Assembly (NCBI GenBank): GCA_003864495.1
Contig: PEDN01001354.1
Span: 558,001 to 622,000, forward strand
DNA: 64,000 nt
Source: Nemopilema nomurai
Lineage: Eukaryota > Cnidaria > Scyphozoa > Rhizostomeae > Rhizostomatidae
Reading direction: 5' to 3'
Shown here piece by piece: positions 1 through 15,000 of the stretch (its first letter is position 1; the number at the start of each line of letters is the position of its first letter). Under the pieces are notes generated by a model. It saw nothing but the letters and a program-made list of their open reading frames with translations. It searched no databases and was not told the DNA's origin. A program made the translations under genes and the position numbers.

Positions 1-3000
1 TCTAAATAAAAAGCCTTGTAACTTTGCAAATACTGATCCTAGACCAGCGAAACCAACACCCAAATGCTCCTCTTGTTATGCCCTTTCATTATGTGTTGTA
101 TTTGGAAAAATCAAAAATGACCCTTTGGCAAGGCTATAGCCTTAGAGTTTTTACCCGTTTCATGATCTAAATAAAAAGCCTTGTAACTTTGCAAATACTG
201 ATCCTAGACCAGCGAAACCAACACCCAAATGCTCCTCTTGTTATGCCCTTTCATTATGTGTTGTATTTGGAAAAATCAAAAATGACCCCTTTGGCAAGGC
301 TATAGCCTTAGAGTTTTTACCCGTTTCATGATCTAAATAAAAAGCCTTGTAACTTTGCAAATACTGATCCTAGACCAGCGAAACCAACACCCAAATGCTC
401 CTCTTTTATGCCCTTTCATTATGTGTTGTATTTGGAAAAACCATTTTTGGGTCAAAAATGACCCCTTTGGCAAGGCTATAGCCTTAGAGTTTTTACCCGT
501 TTCATGATCTAAATAAAAAGCCTTGTAACTTTGCAAATACTGATCCTAGACCAGCGAAACCAACACCCAATGCTCCTCTTGTTATGCCCTTTCATTATGT
601 GTTGTATTTGGAAAAATCAAAAATGACCCCTTTGGCAAGGCTATAGCCTTAGAGTTTTTACCCGTTTCATGATCTAAATAAAAAGCCTTGTAACTTTGCA
701 AATACTGATCCTAGACCAGCGAAACCAACACCCAAATGCTCCTCTTGTTATGCCCTTTCATTATGTGTTGTATTTGGAAAAATTTGGGAAAAATGACCCC
801 TTTGGCAAGGCTATAGCCTTAGAGTTTTTACCCGTTTCATGATCTAAATAAAAAGCCTTGTAACTTTGCAAATACTGATCCTAGACCAGCGAAACCAACA
901 CCCAAATGCTCCTCTTTTATGCCCTTTCATTATGTGTTGTATTTGGAAAAAATTTTTGGGTCAAAAATGACCCCTTTGGCAAGGCTATAGCCTTAGAGTT
1001 TTTACCCGTTTCATGATCTAAATAAAAAGCCTTGTAACTTTGCAAATACTGATCCTAGACCAGCGAAACCAACACCCAAATGCTCCTCTTGTTATGCCCT
1101 TTCATTATGTGTTGTATTTGGAAAAACCATTTTTGGGTCAAAAATGACCCCTTTGGCAAGGCTATAGCCTTAGAGTTTTTACCCGTTTCATGATCTAAAT
1201 AAAAAGCCTTGTAACTTTGCAAATACTGATCCTAGACCAGCGAAACCAACACCCAAATGCTCCTCTTGTTATGCCCTTTCATTATGTGTTGTATTTGGAA
1301 AAATCAAAAATGACCCCTTTGGCAAGGCTATAGCCTTAGAGTTTTTACCCGTTTCATGATCTAAATAAAAAGCCTTGTAACTTTGCAAATACTGATCCTA
1401 GACCAGCGAAACCAACACCCAAATGCTCCTCTTGTTATGCCCTTTCATTATGTGTTGTATTTGGAAAAACCATTTTTGGGTCAAAAATGACCCCTTTGGC
1501 AAGGCTATAGCCTTAGAGTTTTTACCCGTTTCATGATCTAAATAAAAAGCCTTGTAACTTTGCAAATACTGATCCTAGACCAGCGAAAACCCCCACAAAT
1601 GCTCCTCTTGTTATGCCCTTTCATTATGTGTTGTATTTGGAAAAACCATTTTTGGGTCAAAAATGACCCCTTTGGCAAGGCTATAGCCTTAGAGTTTTTA
1701 CCCGTTTCATGATCTAAATAAAAAGCCTTGTAACTTTGCAAATACTGATCCTAGACCAGCGAAACCAACACCCAAATGCTCCTCTTGTTATGCCCTTTCA
1801 TTATGTGTTGTATTTGGAAAAACCATTTTTGGGTCAAAAATGACCCCTTTGGCAAGGCTATAGCCTTAGAGTTTTTACCCGTTTCATGATCTAAATAAAA
1901 AGCCTTGTAACTTTGCAAATACTGATCCTAGACCAGCGAAACCAACACCCAAATGCTCCTCTTGTTATGCCCTTTCATTATGTGTTGTATTTGGAAAAAC
2001 ATTTTTGGGTCAAAAATGACCCCTTTGGCAAGGCTATAGCCTTAGAGTTTTTACCCGTTTCATGATCTAAATAAAAAGCCTTGTAACTTTGCAAATACTG
2101 ATCCTAGACCAGCGAAACCAACACCCAAATGCTCCTCTTGTTATGCCCTTTCATTATGTGTTGTATTTGGAAAAATCAAAAATGACCCCTTTGGCAAGGC
2201 TATAGCCTTAGAGTTTTTACCCGTTTCATGATCTAAATAAAAAGCCTTGTAACTTTGCAAATACTGATCCTAGACCAGCGAAACCAACACCCAAATGCTC
2301 CTCTTGTTATGCCCTTTCATTATGTGTTGTATTTGGAAAAACCATTTTTGGGTCAAAAATGACCCCTTTGGCAAGGCTATAGCCTTAGAGTTTTTACCCG
2401 TTTCATGATCTAAATAAAAAGCCTTGTAACTTTGCAAATACTGATCCTAGACCAGCGAAACCAACACCCAAATGCTCCTCTTGTTATGCCCTTTCATTAT
2501 GTGTTGTATTTGGAAAAACCATTTTTGGGTCAAAAATGACCCCTTTGGCAAGGCTATAGCCTTAGAGTTTTTACCCGTTTCATGATCTAAATAAAAAGCC
2601 TTGTAACTTTGCAAATACTGATCCTAGACCAGCGAAACCAACACCCAAATGCTCCTCTTGTTATGCCTTTCATTATGTGTTGTATTTGGAAAACCATTTT
2701 TGGTCAAAAAATGACCCCTTTGGGCAAGGCTTAAGCTAGCCTTAGAGTTTTTACCCGTTTCATGATCTAAATAAAAGCCTTGTAAACTTTGCAAATACTG
2801 ATCCTAGACAGCGAAACCACACCCAAATGCTCCTCTTGTTATGCCCTTTCATTATGTGTTGTATTTGGAAAAACCATTTTTGGGTCAAAAATGACCCCTT
2901 TGGCAAGGCTATAGCCTTAGAGTTTTTACCCGTTTCATGATCTAAATAAAAAGCCTTGTAACTTTGCAAATACTGATCCTAGACCAGCGAAACCAACACC

Positions 3001-6000
3001 CAAATGCTCCTCTTGTTATGCCCTTTCATTATGTGTTGTATTTGGAAAAACCATTTTTGGGTCAAAAATGACCCCTTTGGCAAGGCTATAGCCTTAGAGT
3101 TTTTACCCGTTTCATGATCTAAATAAAAAGCCTTGTAACTTTGCAAATACTGATCCTAGACCAGCGAAACCAACACCCAAATGCTCCTCTTGTTATGCCC
3201 TTTCATTATGTGTTGTATTTGGAAAAACCATTTTTGGGTCAAAAATGACCCCTTTGGCAAGGCTATAGCCTTAGAGTTTTTACCCGTTTCATGATCTAAA
3301 TAAAAAGCCTTGTAACTTTGCAAATACTGATCCTAGACCAGCGAAACCAACACCCAAATGCTCCTCTTGTTATGCCCTTTCATTATGTGTTGTATTTGGA
3401 AAAACCATTTTTGGGTCAAAAATGACCCCTTTGGCAAGGCTATAGCCTTAGAGTTTTTACCCGTTTCATGATCTAAATAAAAAGCCTTGTAACTTTGCAA
3501 ATACTGATCCTAGACCAGCGAAACCAACACCCAAATGCTCCTCTTGTTATGCCCTTTCATTATGTGTTGTATTTGGAAAAACATTTTTGGGTCAAAAATG
3601 ACCCCTTTGGCAAGGCTATAGCCTTAGAGTTTTTACCCGTTTCATGATCTAAATAAAAAGCCTTGTAACTTTGCAAATACTGATCCTAGACCAGCGAAAC
3701 CAACACCCAAATGCTCCTCTTGTTATGCCCTTTCATTATGTGTTGTATTTGGAAAAAATTTTTGGGTCAAAAATGACCCCTTTGGCAAGGCTATAGCCTT
3801 AGAGTTTTTACCCGTTTCATGATCTAAATAAAAAGCCTTGTAACTTTGCAAATACTGATCCTAGACCAGCGAAACCAACACCCAAATGCTCCTCTTGTTA
3901 TGCCCTTTCATTATGTGTTGTATTTGGAAAAACCATTTTTGGGTCAAAAATGACCCCTTTGGCAAGGCTATAGCCTTAGAGTTTTTACCCGTTTCATGAT
4001 CTAAATAAAAAGCCTTGTAACTTTGCAAATACTGATCCTAGACCAGCGAAACCAACACCCAAATGCTCCTCTTGTTATGCCCTTTCATTATGTGTTGTAT
4101 TTGGAAAAACCATTTTTGGGTCAAAAATGACCCCTTTGGCAAGGCTATAGCCTTAGAGTTTTTACCCGTTTCATGATCTAAATAAAAAGCCTTGTAACTT
4201 TGCAAATACTGATCCTAGACCAGCGAAACCAACACCCAAATGCTCCTCTTGTTATGCCCTTTCATTATGTGTTGTATTTGGAAAAACCATTTTTGGGTCA
4301 AAAATGACCCCTTTGGCAAGGCTATAGCCTTAGAGTTTTTACCCGTTTCATGATCTAAATAAAAAGCCTTGTAACTTTGCAAATACTGATCCTAGACCAG
4401 CGAAACCAACACCCAAATGCTCCTCTTGTTATGCCCTTTCATTATGTGTTGTATTTGGAAAAACCATTTTTGGGTCAAAAATGACCCCTTTGGCAAGGCT
4501 ATAGCCTTAGAGTTTTTACCCGTTTCATGATCTAAATAAAAAGCCTTGTAACTTTGCAAATACTGATCCTAGACCAGCGAAACCAACACCCAAATGCTCC
4601 TCTTGTTATGCCCTTTCATTATGTGTTGTATTTGGAAAAACCATTTTTGGGTCAAAAATGACCCCTTTGGCAAGGCTATAGCCTTAGAGTTTTTACCCGT
4701 TTCATGATCTAAATAAAAAGCCTTGTAACTTTGCAAATACTGATCCTAGACCAGCGAAACCAACCCCAAATGCTCCTCTTGTTATGCCCTTTCATTATGT
4801 GTTGTATTTGGAAAAACCATTTTTGGGTCAAAAATGACCCCTTTGGCAAGGCTATAGCCTTAGAGTTTTTACCCGTTTCATGATCTAAATAAAAAGCCTT
4901 GTAACTTTGCAAATACTGATCCTAGACCAGCGAAACCAACCCCAAATGCTCCTCTTGTTATGCCCTTTCATTATGTGTTGTATTTGGAAAAACCATTTTT
5001 GGGTCAAAAATGACCCCTTTGGCAAGGCTATAGCCTTAGAGTTTTTACCCGTTTCATGATCTAAATAAAAAGCCTTGTAACTTTGCAAATACTGATCCTA
5101 GACCAGCGAAACCAACACCCAAATGCTCCTCTTGTTATGCCCTTTCATTATGTGTTGTATTTGGAAAAACCATTTTTGGGTCAAAAATGACCCCTTTGGC
5201 AAGGCTATAGCCTTAGAGTTTTTACCCGTTTCATGATCTAAATAAAAAGCCTTGTAACTTTGCAAATACTGATCCTAGACCAGCGAAACCAACACCCAAA
5301 TGCTCCTCTTGTTATGCCCTTTCATTATGTGTTGTATTTGGAAAAACCATTTTTGGGTCAAAAATGACCCCTTTGGCAAGGCTATAGCCTTAGAGTTTTT
5401 ACCCGTTTCATGATCTAAATAAAAAGCCTTGTAACTTTGCAAATACTGATCCTAGACCAGCGAAACCAACACCCAAATGCTCCTCTTGTTATGCCCTTTC
5501 ATTATGTGTTGTATTTGGAAAAACCATTTTTGGGTCAAAAATGACCCCTTTGGCAAGGCTATAGCCTTAGAGTTTTTACCCGTTTCATGATCTAAATAAA
5601 AAGCCTTGTAACTTTGCAAATACTGATCCTAGACCAGCGAAACCAACACCCAAATGCTCCTCTTGTTATGCCCTTTCATTATGTGTTGTATTTGGAAAAA
5701 CCATTTTTGGGTCAAAAATGACCCCTTTGGCAAGGCTATAGCCTTAGAGTTTTTACCCGTTTCATGATCTAAAAAAAAGCCTTGTAACTTTGCAAATACT
5801 GATCCTAGACCAGCGAAACCAACACCCAAATGCTCCTCTTGTTATGCCCTTTCATTATGTGTTGTATTTGGAAAAACCATTTTTGGGTCAAAAATGACCC
5901 CTTTGGCAAGGCTATAGCCTTAGAGTTTTTACCCGTTTCATGATCTAAATAAAAAGCCTTGTAACTTTGCAAATACTGATCCTAGACCAGCGAAACCAAC

Positions 6001-9000
6001 ACCCAAATGCTCCTCTTGTTATGCCCTTTCATTATGTGTTGTATTTGGAAAAACCATTTTTGGGTCAAAAATGACCCCTTTGGCAAGGCTATAGCCTTAG
6101 AGTTTTTACCCGTTTCATGATCTAAATAAAAAGCCTTGTAACTTTGCAAATACTGATCCTAGACCAGCGAAACCAACACCCAAATGCTCCTCTTGTTATG
6201 CCCTTTCATTATGTGTTGTATTTGGAAAAAATTTTTGGCAAAAATGACCCCTTTGGCAAGGCTATAGCCTTAGAGTTTTTACCCGTTTCATGATCTAAAT
6301 AAAAATTGTAACTTTGCAAATACTGATCCTAGACCAGCGAAACCAACACCCAAATGCTCCTCTTGTTATGCCCTTTCATTATGTGTTGTATTTGGAAAAA
6401 CCATTTTTGGGTCAAAAATGACCCCTTTGGCAAGGCTATAGCCTTAGAGTTTTTACCCGTTTCATGATCTAAATAAAAAGCCTTGTAACTTTGCAAATAC
6501 TGATCCTAGACCAGCGAAACCAACACCCAAATGCTCCTCTTGTTATGCCCTTTCATTATGTGTTGTATTTGGAAAAACCATTTTTGGGTCAAAAATGACC
6601 CCTTTGGCAAGGCTATAGCCTTAGAGTTTTTACCCGTTTCATGATCTAAATAAAAAGCCTTGTAACTTTGCAAATACTGATCCTAGACCAGCGAAACCAA
6701 CACCCAAATGCTCCTCTTGTTATGCCCTTTCATTATGTGTTGTATTTGGAAAAACCATTTTTGGGTCAAAAATGACCCCTTTGGCAAGGCTATAGCCTTA
6801 GAGTTTTTACCCGTTTCATGATCTAAATAAAAAGCCTTGTAACTTTGCAAATACTGATCCTAGACCAGCGAAACCAACACCCAAATGCTCCTCTTGTTAT
6901 GCCCTTTCATTATGTGTTGTATTTGGAAAAACCATTTTTGGGTCAAAAATGACCCCTTTGGCAAGGCTATAGCCTTAGAGTTTTTACCCGTTTCATGATC
7001 TAAATAAAAGCCTTGTAACTTTGCAAATACTGATCCTAGACCAGCGAAACCAACACCCAAATGCTCCTCTTGTTATGCCCTTTCATTATGTGTTGTATTT
7101 GGAAAAACCATTTTTGGGTCAAAAATGACCCCTTTGGCAAGGCTATAGCCTTAGAGTTTTTACCCGTTTCATGATCTAAATAAAAAGCCTTGTAACTTTG
7201 CAAATACTGATCCTAGACCAGCGAAACCAACACCCAAATGCTCCTCTTGTTATGCCCTTTCATTATGTGTTGTATTTGGAAAAACCATTTTTGGGTCAAA
7301 AATGACCCCTTTGGCAAGGCTATAGCCTTAGAGTTTTACCCGTTTCATGATCTAAATAAAAGCCTTGTAACTTTGCAAATACTGATCCTAGACCAGCGAA
7401 ACCAACACCCAAATGCTCCTTGTTATGCCCTTTCATTATTGTTGTATTTGGAAAACCATTTTTGGGTCAAAAATGACCCCTTTGGCAACTATACCTTAAG
7501 AGTTTTTACCCGTTTCATGATCTAAATAAAAAGCCTTGTAACTTTGCAAATACTGATCCTAGACCAGCGAAACCAACACCCAAATGCTCCTCTTGTTATG
7601 CCCTTTCATTATGTGTTGTATTTGGAAAAACCATTTTTGGGTCAAAAATGACCCCTTTGGCAAGGCTATAGCCTTAGAGTTTTTACCCGTTTCATGATCT
7701 AAAAAAAAGCCTTGTAACTTTGCAAATACTGATCCTAGACCAGCGAAACCAACACCCAAATGCTCCTCTTGTTATGCCCTTTCATTATGTGTTGTATTTG
7801 GAAAAACCATTTTTGGGTCAAAAATGACCCCTTTGGCAAGGCTATAGCCTTAGAGTTTTTACCCGTTTCATGATCTAAATAAAAAGCCTTGTAACTTTGC
7901 AAATACTGATCCTAGACCAGCGAAACCAACACCCAAATGCTCCTCTTGTTATGCCCTTTCATTATGTGTTGTATTTGGAAAAACCATTTTTGGGTCAAAA
8001 ATGACCCCTTTGGCAAGGCTATAGCCTTAGAGTTTTTACCCGTTTCATGATCTAAATAAAAAGCCTTGTAACTTTGCAAATACTGATCCTAGACCAGCGA
8101 AACCAACACCCAAATGCTCCTCTTGTTATGCCCTTTCATTATGTGTTGTATTTGGAAAAACCATTTTTGGGTCAAAAATGACCCCTTTGGCAAGGCTATA
8201 GCCTTAGAGTTTTTACCCGTTTCATGATCTAAAAAAAGCCTTGTAACTTTGCAAATACTGATCCTAGACCAGCGAAACCAACACCCAAATGCTCCTCTTG
8301 TTATGCCCTTTCATTATGTGTTGTATTTGGAAAAACCATTTTTGGGTCAAAAATGACCCCTTTGGCAAGGCTATAGCCTTAGAGTTTTTACCCGTTTCAT
8401 GATCTAAATAAAAAGCCTTGTAACTTTGCAAATACTGATCCTAGACCAGCGAAACCAACACCCAAATGCTCCTCTTGTTATGCCCTTTCATTATGTGTTG
8501 TATTTGGAAAAACCATTTTTGGGTCAAAAATGACCCCTTTGGCAAGGCTATAGCCTTAGAGTTTTTACCCGTTTCATGATCTAAATAAAAAGCCTTGTAA
8601 CTTTGCAAATACTGATCCTAGACCAGCGAAACCAACACCCAAATGCTCCTCTTGTTATGCCCTTTCATTATGTGTTGTATTTGGAAAAACCATTTTTGGG
8701 TCAAAAATGACCCCTTTGGCAAGGCTATAGCCTTAGAGTTTTTACCCGTTTCATGATCTAAATAAAAAGCCTTGTAACTTTGCAAATACTGATCCTAGAC
8801 CAGCGAAACCAACACCCAAATGCTCCTCTTGTTATGCCCTTTCATTATGTGTTGTATTTGGAAAAACCATTTTTGGGTCAAAAATGACCCCTTTGGCAAG
8901 GCTATAGCCTTAGAGTTTTTACCCGTTTCATGATCTAAATAAAAAGCCTTGTAACTTTGCAAATACTGATCCTAGACCAGCGAAACCAACACCCAAATGC

Positions 9001-12000
9001 TCCTCTTGTTATGCCCTTTCATTATGTGTTGTATTTGGAAAAACCATTTTTGGGTCAAAAATGACCCCTTTGGCAAGGCTATAGCCTTAGAGTTTTTACC
9101 CGTTTCATGATCTAAATAAAAAGCCTTGTAACTTTGCAAATACTGATCCTAGACCAGCGAAACCAACACCCAAATGCTCCTCTTGTTATGCCCTTTCATT
9201 ATGTGTTGTATTTGGAAAAACCATTTTTGGGTCAAAAATGACCCCTTTGGCAAGGCTATAGCCTTAGAGTTTTTACCCGTTTCATGATCTAAATAAAAAG
9301 CCTTGTAACTTTGCAAATACTGATCCTAGACCAGCGAAACCAACACCCAAATGCTCCTCTTGTTATGCCCTTTCATTATGTGTTGTATTTGGAAAAACCA
9401 TTTTTGGGTCAAAAATGACCCCTTTGGCAAGGCTATAGCCTTAGAGTTTTTACCCGTTTCATGATCTAAATAAAAAGCCTTGTAACTTTGCAAATACTGA
9501 TCCTAGACCAGCGAAACCAACACCCAAATGCTCCTCTTGTTATGCCCTTTCATTATGTGTTGTATTTGGAAAAACCATTTTTGGGTCAAAAATGACCCCT
9601 TTGGCAAGGCTATAGCCTTAGAGTTTTTACCCGTTTCATGATCTAAATAAAAAGCCTTGTAACTTTGCAAATACTGATCCTAGACCAGCGAAACCAACAC
9701 CAAATGCTCCTCTTGTTATGCCCTTTCATTATGTGTTGTATTTGGAAAAACCATTTTTGGGTCAAAAATGACCCCTTTGGCAAGGCTATAGCCTTAGAGT
9801 TTTTACCCGTTTCATGATCTAAATAAAAAGCCTTGTAACTTTGCAAATACTGATCCTAGACCAGCGAAACCAACACCCAAATGCTCCTCTTGTTATGCCC
9901 TTTCATTATGTGTTGTATTTGGAAAAACCATTTTTGGGTCAAAAATGACCCCTTTGGCAAGGCTATAGCCTTAGAGTTTTTACCCGTTTCATGATCTAAA
10001 TAAAAAGCCTTGTAACTTTGCAAATACTGATCCTAGACCAGCGAAACCAACACCCAAATGCTCCTCTTGTTATGCCCTTTCATTATGTGTTGTATTTGGA
10101 AAAACCATTTTTGGGTCAAAAATGACCCCTTTGGCAAGGCTATAGCCTTAGAGTTTTTACCCGTTTCATGATCTAAATAAAAAGCCTTGTAACTTTGCAA
10201 ATACTGATCCTAGACCAGCGAAACCAACACCCAAATGCTCCTCTTGTTATGCCCTTTCATTATGTGTTGTATTTGGAAAAACCATTTTTGGGTCAAAAAT
10301 GACCCTTTGGCAAGGCTATAGCCTTAGAGTTTTTACCCGTTTCATGATCTAAATAAAAAGCCTTGTAACTTTGCAAATACTGATCCTAGACCAGCGAAAC
10401 CAACACCCAAATGCTCCTCTTGTTATGCCCTTTCATTATGTGTTGTATTTGGAAAAACCATTTTTGGGTCAAAAATGACCCCTTTGGCAAGGCTATAGCC
10501 TTAGAGTTTTTACCCGTTTCATGATCTAAATAAAAAGCCTTGTAACTTTGCAAATACTGATCCTAGACCAGCGAAACCAACACCCAAATGCTCCTCTTGT
10601 TATGCCCTTTCATTATGTGTTGTATTTGGAAAAACCATTTTTGGGTCAAAAATGACCCCTTTGGCAAGGCTATAGCCTTAGAGTTTTTACCCGTTTCATG
10701 ATCTAAATAAAAAGCCTTGTAACTTTGCAAATACTGATCCTAGACCAGCGAAACCAACACCCAAATGCTCCTCTTGTTATGCCCTTTCATTATGTGTTGT
10801 ATTTGGAAAAACCATTTTTGGGTCAAAAATGACCCCTTTGGCAAGGCTATAGCCTTAGAGTTTTTACCCGTTTCATGATCTAAATAAAAAGCCTTGTAAC
10901 TTTGCAAATACTGATCCTAGACCAGCGAAACCAACACCCAAATGCTCCTCTTGTTATGCCCTTTCATTATGTGTTGTATTTGGAAAAACCATTTTTGGGT
11001 CAAAAATGACCCCTTTGGCAAGGCTATAGCCTTAGAGTTTTTACCCGTTTCATGATCTAAATAAAAAGCCTTGTAACTTTGCAAATACTGATCCTAGACC
11101 AGCGAAACCAACACCCAAATGCTCCTCTTGTTATGCCCTTTCATTATGTGTTGTATTTGGAAAAACCATTTTTGGGTCAAAAATGACCCCTTTGGCAAGG
11201 CTATAGCCTTAGAGTTTTTACCCGTTTCATGATCTAAATAAAAAGCCTTGTAACTTTGCAAATACTGATCCTAGACCAGCGAAACCAACACCCAAATGCT
11301 CCTCTTGTTATGCCCTTTCATTATGTGTTGTATTTGGAAAAACCATTTTTGGGTCAAAAATGACCCCTTTGGCAAGGCTATAGCCTTAGAGTTTTTACCC
11401 GTTTCATGATCTAAATAAAAAGCCTTGTAACTTTGCAAATACTGATCCTAGACCAGCGAAACCAACACCCAAATGCTCCTCTTGTTATGCCCTTTCATTA
11501 TGTGTTGTATTTGGAAAAACCATTTTTGGGTCAAAAATGACCCCTTTGGCAAGGCTATAGCCTTAGAGTTTTTACCCGTTTCATGATCTAAATAAAAGCC
11601 TTGTAACTTTGCAAATACTGATCCTAGACCAGCGAAACCAACACCCAAATGCTCCTCTTGTTATGCCCTTTCATTATGTGTTGTATTTGGAAAAACCATT
11701 TTTGGGTCAAAAATGACCCTTTGGCAAGGCTATAGCCTTAGAGTTTTTACCCGTTTCATGATCTAAATAAAAAGCCTTGTAACTTTGCAAATACTGATCC
11801 TAGACCAGCGAAACCAACACCCAAATGCTCCTCTTGTTATGCCCTTTCATTATGTGTTGTATTTGGAAAAACCATTTTTGGGTCAAAAATGACCCCTTTG
11901 GCAAGGCTATAGCCTTAGAGTTTTTACCCGTTTCATGATCTAAATAAAAAGCCTTGTAACTTTGCAAATACTGATCCTAGACCAGCGAAACCAACACCCA

Positions 12001-15000
12001 AATGCTCCTCTTGTTATGCCCTTTCATTATGTGTTGTATTTGGAAAAACCATTTTTGGGTCAAAAATGACCCCTTTGGCAAGGCTATAGCCTTAGAGTTT
12101 TTACCCGTTTCATGATCTAAATAAAAAGCCTTGTAACTTTGCAAATACTGATCCTAGACCAGCGAAACCAACACCCAAATGCTCCTCTTGTTATGCCCTT
12201 TCATTATGTGTTGTATTTGGAAAAACCATTTTTGGGTCAAAAATGACCCCTTTGGCAAGGCTATAGCCTTAGAGTTTTTACCCGTTTCATGATCTAAATA
12301 AAAAGCCTTGTAACTTTGCAAATACTGATCCTAGACCAGCGAAACCAACACCCAAATGCTCCTCTTGTTATGCCCTTTCATTATGTGTTGTATTTGGAAA
12401 AACCATTTTTGGGTCAAAAATGACCCCTTTGGCAAGGCTATAGCCTTAGAGTTTTTACCCGTTTCATGATCTAAATAAAAAGCCTTGTAACTTTGCAAAT
12501 ACTGATCCTAGACCAGCGAAACCAACACCCAAATGCTCCTCTTGTTATGCCCTTTCATTATGTGTTGTATTTGGAAAAACCATTTTTGGGTCAAAAATGA
12601 CCCCTTTGGCAAGGCTATAGCCTTAGAGTTTTTACCCGTTTCATGATCTAAATAAAAAGCCTTGTAACTTTGCAAATACTGATCCTAGACCAGCGAAACC
12701 AACACCCAAATGCTCCTCTTGTTATGCCCTTTCATTATGTGTTGTATTTGGAAAAACCATTTTTGGGTCAAAAATGACCCCTTTGGCAAGGCTATAGCCT
12801 TAGAGTTTTTACCCGTTTCATGATCTAAATAAAAAGCCTTGTAACTTTGCAAATACTGATCCTAGACCAGCGAAACCAACACCCAAATGCTCCTCTTGTT
12901 ATGCCCTTTCATTATGTGTTGTATTTGGAAAAACCATTTTTGGGTCAAAAATGACCCCTTTGGCAAGGCTATAGCCTTAGAGTTTTTACCCGTTTCATGA
13001 TCTAAATAAAAGCCTTGTAACTTTGCAAATACTGATCCTAGACCAGCGAAACCAAACCCAAATGCTCCTCTTGTTATGCCCTTTCATTATGTGTTGTATT
13101 TGGAAAAACCATTTTTGGGTCAAAAATGACCCCTTTGGCAAGGCTATAGCCTTAGAGTTTTTACCCGTTTCATGATCTAAATGAAAAGCCTTGTAACTTT
13201 GCAAATACTGATCCTAGACCAGCGAAACCAACACCCAAATGCTCCTCTTGTTATGCCCTTTCATTATGTGTTGTATTTGGAAAAACATTTTTGGGTCAAA
13301 AATGACCTTTGGCAAGGCTATACTTAGAGTTTTTACCCGTTTCATGATCTAAATAAAAAGCCTTGTAACTTTGCAAATACTGATCCTAGCCAGCGAAACC
13401 AACACCCAAATGCTCCTCTTGTTATGCCCTTTCATTATTGTTGTATTGGAAAAACCATTTTTGGGTCAAAAATGACCCCTTTGGCAAGGCTATAGCCTTA
13501 GAGTTTTTACCCGTTTCATGATCTAAATAAAAAGCCTTGTAACTTTGCAAATACTGATCCTAGACCAGCGAAACCAACACCCAAATGCTCCTCTTGTTAT
13601 GCCCTTTCATTATGTGTTGTATTTGGAAAAACCATTTTTGGGTCAAAAATGACCCCTTTGGCAAGGCTATAGCCTTAGAGTTTTTACCCGTTTCATGATC
13701 TAAATAAAAAGCCTTGTAACTTTGCAAATACTGATCCTAGACCAGCGAAACCAACACCCAAATGCTCCTCTTGTTATGCCCTTTCATTATGTGTTGTATT
13801 TGGAAAAACCATTTTTGGGTCAAAAATGAGCAAGGCGCCTTAGAGTTTTTACCCGTTTCATGATCTAAATAAAAAGCCTTGTAACTTTGCAAATACTGAT
13901 CCTAGACCAGCGAAACCAACACCCAAATGCTCCTCTTGTTATGCCCTTTCATTATGTGTTGTATTTGGAAAAACCATTTTTGGGTCAAAAATGACCCCTT
14001 TGGCAAGGCTATAGCCTTAGAGTTTTTACCCGTTTCATGATCTAAATAAAAAGCCTTGTAACTTTGCAAATACTGATCCTAGACCAGCGAAACCAACACC
14101 CAAATGCTCCTCTTGTTATGCCCTTTCATTATGTGTTGTATTTGGAAAAACCATTTTTGGGTCAAAAATGACCCCTTTGGCAAGGCTATAGCCTTAGAGT
14201 TTTTACCCGTTTCATGATCTAAATAAAAAGCCTTGTAACTTTGCAAATACTGATCCTAGACCAGCGAAACCAACACCCAAATGCTCCTCTTGTTATGCCC
14301 TTTCATTATGTGTTGTATTTGGAAAAACCATTTTTGGGTCAAAAATGACCCCTTTGGCAAGGCTATAGCCTTAGAGTTTTTACCCGTTTCATGATCTAAA
14401 TAAAAAGCCTTGTAACTTTGCAAATACTGATCCTAGACCAGCGAAACCAACACCCAAATGCTCCTCTTGTTATGCCCTTTCATTATGTGTTGTATTTGGA
14501 AAAACATTTTTGGGTCAAAAATGACCCCTTTGGCAAGGCTATAGCCTTAGAGTTTTTACCCGTTTCATGATCTAAATAAAAAGCCTTGTAACTTTGCAAA
14601 TACTGATCCTAGACCAGCGAAACCAACACCCAAATGCTCCTCTTGTTATGCCCTTTCATTATGTGTTGTATTTGGAAAAACATTTTTGGGTCAAAAATGA
14701 CCCCTTTGGCAAGGCTATAGCCTTAGAGTTTTTACCCGTTTCATGATCTAAATAAAAGCCTTGTAACTTTGCAAATACTGATCCTAGACCAGCGAAACCA
14801 ACACCCAAATGCTCCTCTTGTTATGCCCTTTCATTATGTGTTGTATTTGGAAAAACCATTTTTGGGTCAAAAATGACCCCTTTGGCAAGGCTATAGCCTT
14901 AGAGTTTTTACCCGTTTCATGATCTAAATAAAAAGCCTTGTAACTTTGCAAATACTGATCCTAGACCAGCGAAACCAACACCCAAATGCTCCTCTTGTTA

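Noticed and set aside
2930..2945. CENP-B box in the satellite monomer
   Set aside because: The reverse strand has A-n-n-CGGG (AAACGGG) but lacks the required TTCG four bases earlier (AGAT instead), so the box is incomplete.
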